NCBI GenBank assembly: GCA_002431345.1 | Contig: DJEN01000004.1 | Coordinates: forward strand, 1 to 21,452 | Length of the DNA stretch: 21,452 nt | Direction: 5' to 3' | Source of the DNA: Megasphaera sp. UBA5897 | GTDB taxonomy: Bacteria; Bacillota; Negativicutes; Veillonellales; Megasphaeraceae | In this document: in pieces, positions 14,710 to 21,452 of the stretch | Layout: each line of letters begins with the position of its first letter | Numbering within the stretch: position 1 is the first letter of the stretch | The notes under the pieces: model-generated | Database searches by the model: none | Told to the model about the DNA's origin: nothing | Seen by the model: only the letters and a program-made list of their open reading frames with translations | Made by a program: the position numbers and the translations under genes

Positions 14710-16065
14710 ATGGGACATTTCAAAAAGATATTAATTGCCAACCGGGGAGAAATTGCCGTGCGTATCATTCGGGCATGCCGGGAACTGCATATTCGTACGG
14801 TTGCGGTCTATTCGACTGCCGATGCCCAAGCGGCGCATGTGCTGGAAGCGGATGAAGCGTACTGCATCGGCCCGGCTCCTTCCGGAAAAAGCTATTTAAA
14901 CAGCTTAGCGCTGCTGACGGTTGCAAAAAAAACAGGAGCTGACGCGATTCATCCGGGGTACGGATTTTTGTCAGAAAACGCTGATTTTGCCGATGCCTGC
15001 ACGGCTGCCGGCATTACGTATATTGGCCCGTCGAGTGCAGCTATCCGCGCGATGGGAGATAAAGCCCAGGCACGGGCGACCATGATGGCAGCCCATGTGC
15101 CGGTAGTACCGGGGACGAAAGATTTGATTCGCTATGTCAATGAATGCGAAGCAGTTGCCAATAAAATCGGCTATCCTATTTTAATTAAAGCGACAGCCGG
15201 CGGCGGCGGCCGCGGCATGCGGGTCGTAGAAAATAAACAAGAGCTGAAAAAATCATTGCAGGAAGCGATTCGGGAAGCAGAACAAAATTTTGGCAACGGC
15301 GGGGTATACGTAGAAAAATATCTGCATCATGCCCATCACGTAGAAATCCAAATTATGGCAGATGCCTATGGTCATGTCGTTACCTTGGGAGAACGGGACT
15401 GCTCGACCCAGCGCCGCCATCAAAAAGTGATTGAAGAATCGCCATCCCCGATTTTGGATGAAAAAACAAGACATGCCATGTGTGAAGCTGCCAAATCAGC
15501 GGCACAGGCAGTGCAGTACTGCGGGGCCGGGACCATTGAGTTTATTGTAGATGAAGATAAGAATTTTTATTTTATGGAAATGAATACCCGTATCCAAGTA
15601 GAACACGGCGTAACGGAAATGGTGACCGGCACCGATTTGGTCAAAACGCAGATTTTGGTAGCCCAGGGAGATCCCCTGCCATGGAAACAAAGCGATATTC
15701 ATGTACAGGGCTGGGCCATTGAATGCCGGATTAATGCGGAAGATCCGGGTAATAAGTTTATGCCGTGCCCAGGAAAAATCACAGAGTACGATCCGCCCAA
15801 GGGAGACGGGATTCGGATAGATTCCTGCGTAGCGGCAGGCTCGGTGATCAGCCCGTTTTATGATTCGATGATTGCCAAAGTTATCGTTCACGGCAAGACA
15901 AGAGACGACGCCGTCAAAAAGATGCTGTGCGCGTTGGAAGATTTCCAAATCAAAGGCATCAAAACCAATATTAATTTGCAGTGGAATATATTGTCCAGCT
16001 TTGCTTTTCAGCAGGGAAAAATAGATACAAACTATTTGGAAGAACACCTGTTGGAATATATATAA
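14710..16065 (+). CDS. accC: Biotin carboxylase subunit
   Basis: ATP- and bicarbonate-dependent carboxylation of biotin on BCCP. 451 residues, the usual AccC length. Visible: the N-terminal KILIANRGEIAVRI, the HPGYGFLSEN segment (81-90), Lys118 and Lys160 for nucleotide binding, the glycine loop GGGGRGM (164-170), and the catalytic EMNTRIQVEH segment, where the usual PVTE is GVTE. The ATG at 14710 has AGAGGTG (14698-14704) six bases upstream, a site that overlaps the BCCP stop; an in-frame GTG at 14704 is less likely. It is the last gene of the operon, before a strong terminator. The P-to-G change is only a mild departure from the E. coli sequence. Confidence 0.95.
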   Translation: MGHFKKILIANRGEIAVRIIRACRELHIRTVAVYSTADAQAAHVLEADEAYCIGPAPSGKSYLNSLALLTVAKKTGADAIHPGYGFLSENADFADACTAAGITYIGPSSAAIRAMGDKAQARATMMAAHVPVVPGTKDLIRYVNECEAVANKIGYPILIKATAGGGGRGMRVVENKQELKKSLQEAIREAEQNFGNGGVYVEKYLHHAHHVEIQIMADAYGHVVTLGERDCSTQRRHQKVIEESPSPILDEKTRHAMCEAAKSAAQAVQYCGAGTIEFIVDEDKNFYFMEMNTRIQVEHGVTEMVTGTDLVKTQILVAQGDPLPWKQSDIHVQGWAIECRINAEDPGNKFMPCPGKITEYDPPKGDGIRIDSCVAAGSVISPFYDSMIAKVIVHGKTRDDAVKKMLCALEDFQIKGIKTNINLQWNILSSFAFQQGKIDTNYLEEHLLEYI

Positions 16066-16315
16066 GGCATCTTGCTTTATTCCCCCAGACGCCGTACCAA
16101 AAGAATATATGCTGGCTGGCATATGCTTTGCAGGGGCTGCAGTAAAATGAGCGTTTTTAGTCCATTTTGCTGCAGCTCCTTTTGCTGTCTTATAAGATGA
16201 AACGTCATAGATGCAGCAGTCAGACCGGCTGCTCTCCTATTTTTCCCTGCAGCAATCTATGGTATAATAACAAAGATATAATGGAAGTAGTATGTAACAA
16301 AACAGAGGAGGACAT
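16066..16315 (+). other. Intergenic region between the biotin carboxylase and U32 peptidase genes
   Basis: It holds the operon terminator (16133-16183) and then a probable promoter region for the U32-mutS2 pair. A TATAAT is at 16263-16268 and another at 16277-16282, neither with a convincing -35. No gene is visible. Confidence 0.5.
16133..16183 (+). terminator. Terminator of the pxp-biotin operon
   Basis: A 16-bp stem with two G-U pairs: GGGGCTGCAGTAAAAT (16133-16148) with ATTTTGCTGCAGCTCC (16164-16179), followed by TTTT (16180-16183). Confidence 0.85.
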
Positions 16316-18736
16316 ATGGCAGAGTTATTGGCTCCGGCCGGGTCGCTGGCCCATGTGTGGGCGGCGATAGATGCCGGCGCGGATGCAGTGTATTTGGGTG
16401 GCAAAGCGTTTAATGCGCGCAAGTTTGCCCATAATCTTTCTGATGAAGAATTAGCGAAGGCTGTGCGCACAGCGCATGCCTTTGGCGTGAAAATATATGT
16501 GACTGTCAATATTATCATGGCAGATAGAGAATTGAAGGAGCTGGCAGCATATTTGCGGCGGCTCGACGCCATGCAGGTCGATGGGATTATCGTGCAGGAT
16601 ATGGCAGTGGCTGTGCTGGCGCGGCAGGTCGCGCCGAATTTGCCGCTTCACGGCAGTACGCAGATGGCAGTGGCAGATTTAGCAGGCGTGCAGTTTTTGG
16701 AATCACTGGGGTTTACGCAGGCTGTACTGGCACGGGAAGTGCCGCTCGATGAAATCCGCACTATCTGCGCGCATACGTCGATGGCAATTGAAGTCTTTAT
16801 TCATGGCGCGTCCTGCATGTCGTATTCTGGACAATGCCTGATGAGCAGTTTTATTGGCGGACGCAGCGGCAACCGCGGCGCCTGTGCGCAGCCATGCCGT
16901 TTGCCGTATCGGCTGCTGGAAGACGGCCATGCCCTGACGAAAGGAGAAGCATACCTGCTGAGCTTAAAAGATTTGAACAGCTTGGAATATATACAAGCTT
17001 TGCTGGCTGCCGGTGTGTCTTCCTTTAAGATTGAAGGACGCATGAAAGGGACGGGCTATGTCCGTACGGTTACGGCTGCGTACCGCCGGATGATAGACAG
17101 CTGCAGCCGTTCGCCGCAGGAACAGCAGAAGGCTCTGCACCAGGCAAAGGAAGAAACGGCAGAAAGCTTTAATCGGACGTATCAGCATGATTTTTTGGCC
17201 CGCACGATTGGCAGACAAACTATTACAGAAAAAAGCAGCGGCAATCAAGGCCACCGCGTCGGCCGCGTGACAGCCGTACATGACCACATGGCCGATGCCT
17301 TGCTGGATGAACCGTTGGCAGAAGGAGACATGATAAAAATTGTCGGTGCTGACGGAACGGAATATATGGATGAAGTACAATCTGCTATTGGCTCGTTTAC
17401 CAATAAGAAGCAATTTACGCTGGAACTGCGCCGCCATGATGTGGGTACGGGCACACTGTACCGCTTGGCACGCAAAGAAGACCGCCAGCCCAGTCATAGC
17501 GGCCTGACGCGCCGCATTCCGATCTACGGGCATGTCGATGTCAATGAAGAGGGGCTGCTGCGGCTGACTGCGTGGGATGAAAGCGGCCATACGGCTGAGG
17601 TGCTGTCTGACTATACAGCGCAATTAGCCAAACGGCGTCCGGCTGACCAGGCATGGGTTTATGACCAGCTGAACCGTTTGGGAGATACGATATTTACGCT
17701 GGCAGACGTGACACTGTGGGCAGATGGGTATATGATTCCGGCCAGCGTGCTCAATACACTGCGGCGTCAGGCTGTCGATGTACTGATGGATGCCATAGAA
17801 ACGGAATATGTCCGCCCTCGGGCAGGAAAGGATACGTATAAAGTACCTGCCGTCCCGGCACGCCCGGCTGAACACGGCCTAGGAGTTGCTGTCCGCTGTG
17901 ATACGTTGGACGGCGTGACAGCCGCAGCACGCCAGGGAGCCAGCCGCATTATTTTTGGCGGCGAGTCCTACACACACCGTCCATTTACAGCAGCCCAGTG
18001 GCGTCAGGCAGCGGCTGCTGCGGCACAGGCTGGTACGGAACTATGGGCCGCTACGCCGCGCATTGTCACAGAGCGGAATGTACAGGCTGTCCAAAAAGAC
18101 ATGCAGACGGCTGTCCAATGCGGTGCCGCCGGTATCTATGCCGGTGCCATGAGCGTGTTTACGCTGTATCGCGAATTGGACCTGCATGTACCTATCTGTG
18201 CGGACTGGTCGCTGAATATCTTCAACAGCACGGCGGCGCAGGAATATGTGCGGCTGGGCTGTCAGGGCATTACTGTATCCACCGAAGCGACGCTGCGGCA
18301 GATTCAGAAAATGGCTGCTGGCAGTACGGTGCCGCTGGAAGCCGTTGTGCAGGGCAAACTGGAAATGATGATTACAGAATACTGCTCGATTGCCGCGTTT
18401 GCCGGCAAGGGCTGCAAAGAACACTGTCCGGCACCGTGCCTGCATCATGATTTTGCCCTGCAGGACCGCCGGGATGAGCAATTTTCTATCGTGACGGACC
18501 AGTATTGCCGCAATCACATTCTCAACAGCAAAGACTTGGACATGGTGCCGTATTTTCATGACCTGAAACGGAGCGGGGTCCAATGGCTGCGCATTGAAGG
18601 ACGAGGCCGTTCTGCCGCATGGATTGAAACGATGACAAGCCGGTACCGCCGGCTGTGTGATGGCTCGGAAACGATGCTCTTTGGCAAAGAAGACCAGACC
18701 GTGACGCGGGGGCATTTTTTGCGGGGAATTTTATAA
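16316..18736 (+). CDS. U32-family peptidase-like protein, long DUF3656 form (RlhA/TrhP-related)
   Basis: 806 residues. The N-terminal two fifths form the U32 TIM-barrel domain: LLAPAGS at 4-10, the signature EVFIHGASCMSYSGQCLMSS at 159-178, and conserved cysteines 167, 174, 190 and 194. In E. coli relatives (RlhA, TrhP) this family carries out prephenate-dependent hydroxylation of C2501 in 23S rRNA or of tRNA U34, with cysteines suited to an iron-sulphur centre; the peptidase label is historic. A middle DUF3656-type region and a C-terminal second half with four more cysteines (690, 700, 704, 708) complete it. Start: GAGGAGG just before the ATG. It probably shares a transcript with mutS2, 17 bases downstream. 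RNA modification is the better guess than proteolysis. Confidence 0.88.
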   Translation: MAELLAPAGSLAHVWAAIDAGADAVYLGGKAFNARKFAHNLSDEELAKAVRTAHAFGVKIYVTVNIIMADRELKELAAYLRRLDAMQVDGIIVQDMAVAVLARQVAPNLPLHGSTQMAVADLAGVQFLESLGFTQAVLAREVPLDEIRTICAHTSMAIEVFIHGASCMSYSGQCLMSSFIGGRSGNRGACAQPCRLPYRLLEDGHALTKGEAYLLSLKDLNSLEYIQALLAAGVSSFKIEGRMKGTGYVRTVTAAYRRMIDSCSRSPQEQQKALHQAKEETAESFNRTYQHDFLARTIGRQTITEKSSGNQGHRVGRVTAVHDHMADALLDEPLAEGDMIKIVGADGTEYMDEVQSAIGSFTNKKQFTLELRRHDVGTGTLYRLARKEDRQPSHSGLTRRIPIYGHVDVNEEGLLRLTAWDESGHTAEVLSDYTAQLAKRRPADQAWVYDQLNRLGDTIFTLADVTLWADGYMIPASVLNTLRRQAVDVLMDAIETEYVRPRAGKDTYKVPAVPARPAEHGLGVAVRCDTLDGVTAAARQGASRIIFGGESYTHRPFTAAQWRQAAAAAAQAGTELWAATPRIVTERNVQAVQKDMQTAVQCGAAGIYAGAMSVFTLYRELDLHVPICADWSLNIFNSTAAQEYVRLGCQGITVSTEATLRQIQKMAAGSTVPLEAVVQGKLEMMITEYCSIAAFAGKGCKEHCPAPCLHHDFALQDRRDEQFSIVTDQYCRNHILNSKDLDMVPYFHDLKRSGVQWLRIEGRGRSAAWIETMTSRYRRLCDGSETMLFGKEDQTVTRGHFLRGIL

Positions 18737-18753
18737 AGCAGGAGTACACATGA

Positions 18754-21117
18754 ATGAATAAACGAAGTTTGCGCATATTAGGATTTTATCAAGTACAGCA
18801 AATGCTGGTACGGCTGGCACCGTCCCGCCTTTCCAAAGAAATTGCCCGGCGGCTCCGGCCCAGCAGTGACAGCCAGCTGGTAACTTCATGGCTCAATGAT
18901 ACGGAAGAAGCCGTACATTGTCTGCAGTGTGAAGCATCTACGCCCTTTGGCGGCATTGTCGATATTCGGCCGGCCCTAGAAAAAGCCAGCCGGGAAGTGA
19001 CGCTGGATGGGCAGGAATGCATTGATATTTGGAACAACGTACAGCGGTATGGCGACATTCGCGCGTATTTTGCCGATAAAAAAGAGTTGTATCCCCAACT
19101 GGAAGAAAAATCACAGGCGATTGGTGATTTTTCCCAGCTGGCCCATAAAATGGCAACGGTATTTGACAACAACCATCAGATTCGGGACAATGCGTCGCCG
19201 GAATTGATGCGGCTGCGCAGCCGTATTGTCGAACTGGAACGGCAGACCAAACGATATATTAACAGCGTCCTGCAGAATAAAGAATATCAAAAGTACTTTC
19301 AGGACGTGTTGGTAACGGTGCGCAACAACCGCTATGTCGTGCCCATTAAGCAAGAGTACCGCCATGCCTTTCCCGGCATTGTTCACGACACGTCAGCCAG
19401 CGGCTCGACGCTGTATGTAGAACCGTTGGCCATTGTCAATGCCAACAACGATTTGCAGGCTGCCCGTATTGGCGAAACCAAAGAAATCGAACGGATTTTC
19501 CGCCGTTTGACGAGTATTGTCCAAGGACAGTATGAAGAACTGACAGAAAGCACGGCCTGCGTCGGCAACCTGGAATTTATTTTTGCCAAAGCCCAGCTGG
19601 CACTGCAGATGAAGGCCTGCCGCCCTCTCGTGTCAAAAAAAAGACTGGTAAAACTGGTACAGGCACGGCATCCGCTGATTGATGCCAAACACGTCGTGCC
19701 CAATACCATTATCATTGGCGGCGATTATCGGATTCTGTTGATTACAGGTTCCAATACAGGCGGCAAGACCGTTTCCATGAAGACACTGGGGCTTTTGGTA
19801 TTGATGCATCAGGCCGGTTTGTTTTTGCCTGTCGGAGAAGAATCGGAACTGCCTGTTTTCCGCGATGTTTTTGCCGATATTGGCGACGAACAGGACATTT
19901 CGCAAAACCTGAGTACGTTTTCCAGCCATATGAAACAGCTCATTTATATTTTGAAGCACTGTACGGCAGACGATTTGATTTTGGCCGATGAATTGGGCTC
20001 CGGCACGGATCCGGCAGAAGGTAGTGCTATTGCGATTGCCATTTTGGATGCACTTTACCAAAAAGGCGTCTATGTGATGGTTACGACCCATTACAACGAT
20101 TTGAAAAACTATGCCTACAACACGCCGGGCATTGAAAACGGCCATGTGGAATTTGATGTCAACACGCTGCAGCCAACGTATAAACTGCGCATTGGCGCGG
20201 CCGGAAGCAGTCATGCTTTCAGTATCAGCGAACGGCTCGGCATGCCGCTGGATATTTTGGCAAAAGCCAAAGAACTGCGCAGCAAAGCGCAGGATGTCGA
20301 TATGGAAGCGATTTTGACCAAACTCAACATGCAGTCCAAACGGATGGACGAAGAAGAAGCAGAACTGGAAAAACGCCTGACATCCATCCGTCATACAGAA
20401 GACGAACTGCGCAAAGAAAAAGAAAAAGTATCTTCCAAGCGGCAGGATATTATTGATTCAAGCAGGCGGGAGGCTGTGGATTTAAAACGCAACCTCCGCA
20501 TTGAAGCGGAACGCATTATCCGAGAACTCAAGCAGCAGTCCAAAGACAGCTCAGACAGAGAAAAAGCGAAAGCCATTGACAAGGCAAGACGGGCTATTCA
20601 GCAAATTTCCCTGCCGGATAAAGAAAAGCCGCATCGCGATCCTGTCGATGCCGGCCAGCTGAAAATCGGCCAGAGCGTTTTTGTCAATTCATTGGACGGC
20701 TTGGGAACCGTAACGGAAATCAACGGCAAAAAACTGACCGTATCGGTACGCGGCATGACCGTCCGGGTCAAACTGCAAGATGTCAGCGCGCCGTATCTGG
20801 ACGAAATCAAAAAAGAAAAGCAGGAAGAAAAGAAAGCCAACGCCAAATCGTCGTATCGGCCTATCCGGACGAACAGCGTGGCGACGGAACTGAATATTAT
20901 CGGCAAAACCTTTAACGAAGCCCTGCCGGATGTAGAACGCTTTTTGGATCAGGCACTGGCAGCCGGATTCAGCCCGGTCAAAATTATTCATGGCAAAGGC
21001 AGCGGCGCGCTGCGGCGGCAGGTACATGAATTTTTGGCACGGCAGCCTTTTGTCAAATCCTACCAGCTTGACGATGTAGAAGGCGGCGGTGCCGGCGTGA
21101 CTGTCGTGTATTTTTAA
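18754..21117 (+). CDS. mutS2: Endonuclease MutS2 with C-terminal Smr domain
   Basis: 787 residues, normal for MutS2. MutS core/lever domains precede the ATPase: Walker A GSNTGGKT (332-339) and Walker B LADELGSGTDP with Asp412-Glu413. A charged coiled-coil region spans about 520-620, a KOW-like part about 640-690, and the Smr domain closes the protein (about 713-787) with HGKGSGALR from His746. Known MutS2 proteins bind branched DNA or collided ribosomes and restrain recombination. The Smr motif usually read as LDLRG is LNIIG here (713-717), losing the acidic residue. The ATG at 18754 has AGGAG (18740-18744) nine bases upstream; the ATG at 18750 is out of frame and closes after three codons. 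Confidence 0.95.
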   Translation: MNKRSLRILGFYQVQQMLVRLAPSRLSKEIARRLRPSSDSQLVTSWLNDTEEAVHCLQCEASTPFGGIVDIRPALEKASREVTLDGQECIDIWNNVQRYGDIRAYFADKKELYPQLEEKSQAIGDFSQLAHKMATVFDNNHQIRDNASPELMRLRSRIVELERQTKRYINSVLQNKEYQKYFQDVLVTVRNNRYVVPIKQEYRHAFPGIVHDTSASGSTLYVEPLAIVNANNDLQAARIGETKEIERIFRRLTSIVQGQYEELTESTACVGNLEFIFAKAQLALQMKACRPLVSKKRLVKLVQARHPLIDAKHVVPNTIIIGGDYRILLITGSNTGGKTVSMKTLGLLVLMHQAGLFLPVGEESELPVFRDVFADIGDEQDISQNLSTFSSHMKQLIYILKHCTADDLILADELGSGTDPAEGSAIAIAILDALYQKGVYVMVTTHYNDLKNYAYNTPGIENGHVEFDVNTLQPTYKLRIGAAGSSHAFSISERLGMPLDILAKAKELRSKAQDVDMEAILTKLNMQSKRMDEEEAELEKRLTSIRHTEDELRKEKEKVSSKRQDIIDSSRREAVDLKRNLRIEAERIIRELKQQSKDSSDREKAKAIDKARRAIQQISLPDKEKPHRDPVDAGQLKIGQSVFVNSLDGLGTVTEINGKKLTVSVRGMTVRVKLQDVSAPYLDEIKKEKQEEKKANAKSSYRPIRTNSVATELNIIGKTFNEALPDVERFLDQALAAGFSPVKIIHGKGSGALRRQVHEFLARQPFVKSYQLDDVEGGGAGVTVVYF

Positions 21118-21136
21118 TCACATAGAAATCGTACAG

Positions 21137-21185
21137 CGGATTGGTGCAGTAAGGCAGCATGGCTTACTGCACCGGTCCGTTTTTT
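21137..21185 (+). terminator. Terminator after mutS2
   Basis: CGGA, two U-G pairs and GGTGCAGTAAG (21143-21153) pair with CTTACTGCACC (21163-21173), GG and TCCG (21176-21179), an almost continuous 17-bp stem. Six Ts follow (21180-21185). Confidence 0.9.
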
Positions 21186-21452
21186 GATTCTTTGGTAGTG
21201 AAAATAGCATTGTTTTTAGCATAATACCACTAGTAAGAAAGTTATGAAATTTTTCGTTTACATATATGCAATGTACTTTTTCTTTCTGTGCGGCCAGAAA
21301 GAAAAGTACCAAAAAGAAAGAAGCCGCCGACCAGAACTCCCGCTCCCTTGCCAGCCAAAGGGCTTACTAAACGGTTGTAAGCTTGACGGGGCGGTGGAGC
21401 GCTGCGAGAGAAGTCACATTACTGCTGTTAGCACAACCGTTTTTAACGTAAG
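21186..21452. repeat. Repeat-like non-coding segment at the window edge
   Basis: After the mutS2 terminator comes AT-rich spacer and then a composition-shifted stretch with two inverted repeats. One is GTACTTTTTCTTTCTG (21273-21288) against CAGAAAGAAAAGTAC (21295-21309) around TGCGGC, with one bulged T. The other is AAACGGTTGT (21369-21378) against ACAACCGTTT (21433-21442), with outer CTTAC (21363-21367) and GTAAG (21448-21452). A reading frame from ATG 21244 stays open to the last base (69 codons), but its lysine/arginine-rich content and weak ribosome site look like chance coding of a dispersed repeat. Only a genome-wide copy count can show repetition. Confidence 0.45.

Noticed and set aside
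14280..16065. BCCP and biotin carboxylase as ordinary acetyl-CoA carboxylase genes
   Set aside because: Not excluded, but not preferred: no accA/accD or fatty-acid genes in the window, and both genes are tightly linked to pxpABC.
16107..16124. Small hairpin ATATGC/GCATAT after accC
   Set aside because: Six base pairs without a T run; the strong terminator just downstream explains the 3' end.
21118..21312. 64-codon minus-strand reading frame after mutS2
   Set aside because: Covers the mutS2 terminator and the repeat hairpin, and shows no family motif.

Overview
The window looks like chromosome from a Negativicutes anaerobe (a diderm Firmicute, Veillonellales/Megasphaera-like; the genus is inferred, not shown). 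The main evidence is the first gene, an S-layer-homology (SLH) outer-membrane barrel protein of the OmpM type that is typical of this class. Consistent with it are Gram-positive-style Shine-Dalgarno sites and intrinsic terminators, a ZTP riboswitch in front of formate-THF ligase, and a MutS2/U32-peptidase pair. I see no tRNA, rRNA, CRISPR array, transposase or phage gene.

Layout. 1-1475: SLH porin with its terminator. 1487-2415: a single-gene unit for a DapF-superfamily amino-acid racemase/epimerase, convergent with a minus-strand malic enzyme (2462-3715); one perfect 14-bp inverted repeat between them serves as a bidirectional terminator. 3757-3961: divergent promoters, then a ZTP (pfl) riboswitch whose pseudoknot and terminator are mutually exclusive. 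3962-6316: fhs and an overlapping formimino-THF cyclodeaminase gene (C1-folate metabolism), closed by a terminator. 6368-16065: a co-directional catabolic cluster of ten genes. They encode a LysR regulator, a class I aminotransferase, a fumarylacetoacetate-hydrolase (FAH) family enzyme, an NRAMP-fold transporter, a DUF1445/D-glutamate-cyclase-family protein (YcsI), PxpA, PxpB and PxpC (5-oxoprolinase), a biotin carboxyl carrier protein and a biotin carboxylase. A strong terminator follows. 16316-21185: a DUF3656-type U32 peptidase and mutS2, closed by a terminator. 21186-21452: a repeat-like non-coding segment with two inverted repeats, running to the window edge.

The most interesting part is 6368-16065. 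The gene order transporter-ycsI-pxpABC parallels the Bacillus ycsF/ycsG/ycsI/kipI/kipA region. Here it is joined to biotin carboxylase and BCCP genes. Together with PxpB/PxpC they supply, as separate polypeptides, the same domain set as urea carboxylase (BC, AHS1/AHS2-like carboxyltransferase, BCCP). The NRAMP-fold transporter lacks the family's metal-binding motifs, which fits an organic substrate such as 5-oxoproline better than a metal. A conserved sequence (20 of 24 positions identical, 14 of 16 in the core) lies upstream of both the aminotransferase-FAH promoter and the transporter-pxp promoter. It is a good candidate for the operator of the linked LysR regulator and would tie the two transcription units into one regulon. 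The likely theme is uptake and opening of 5-oxoproline (possibly including D-glutamate via YcsI) to glutamate, then transamination. The roles of the FAH enzyme and of the biotin components are open.
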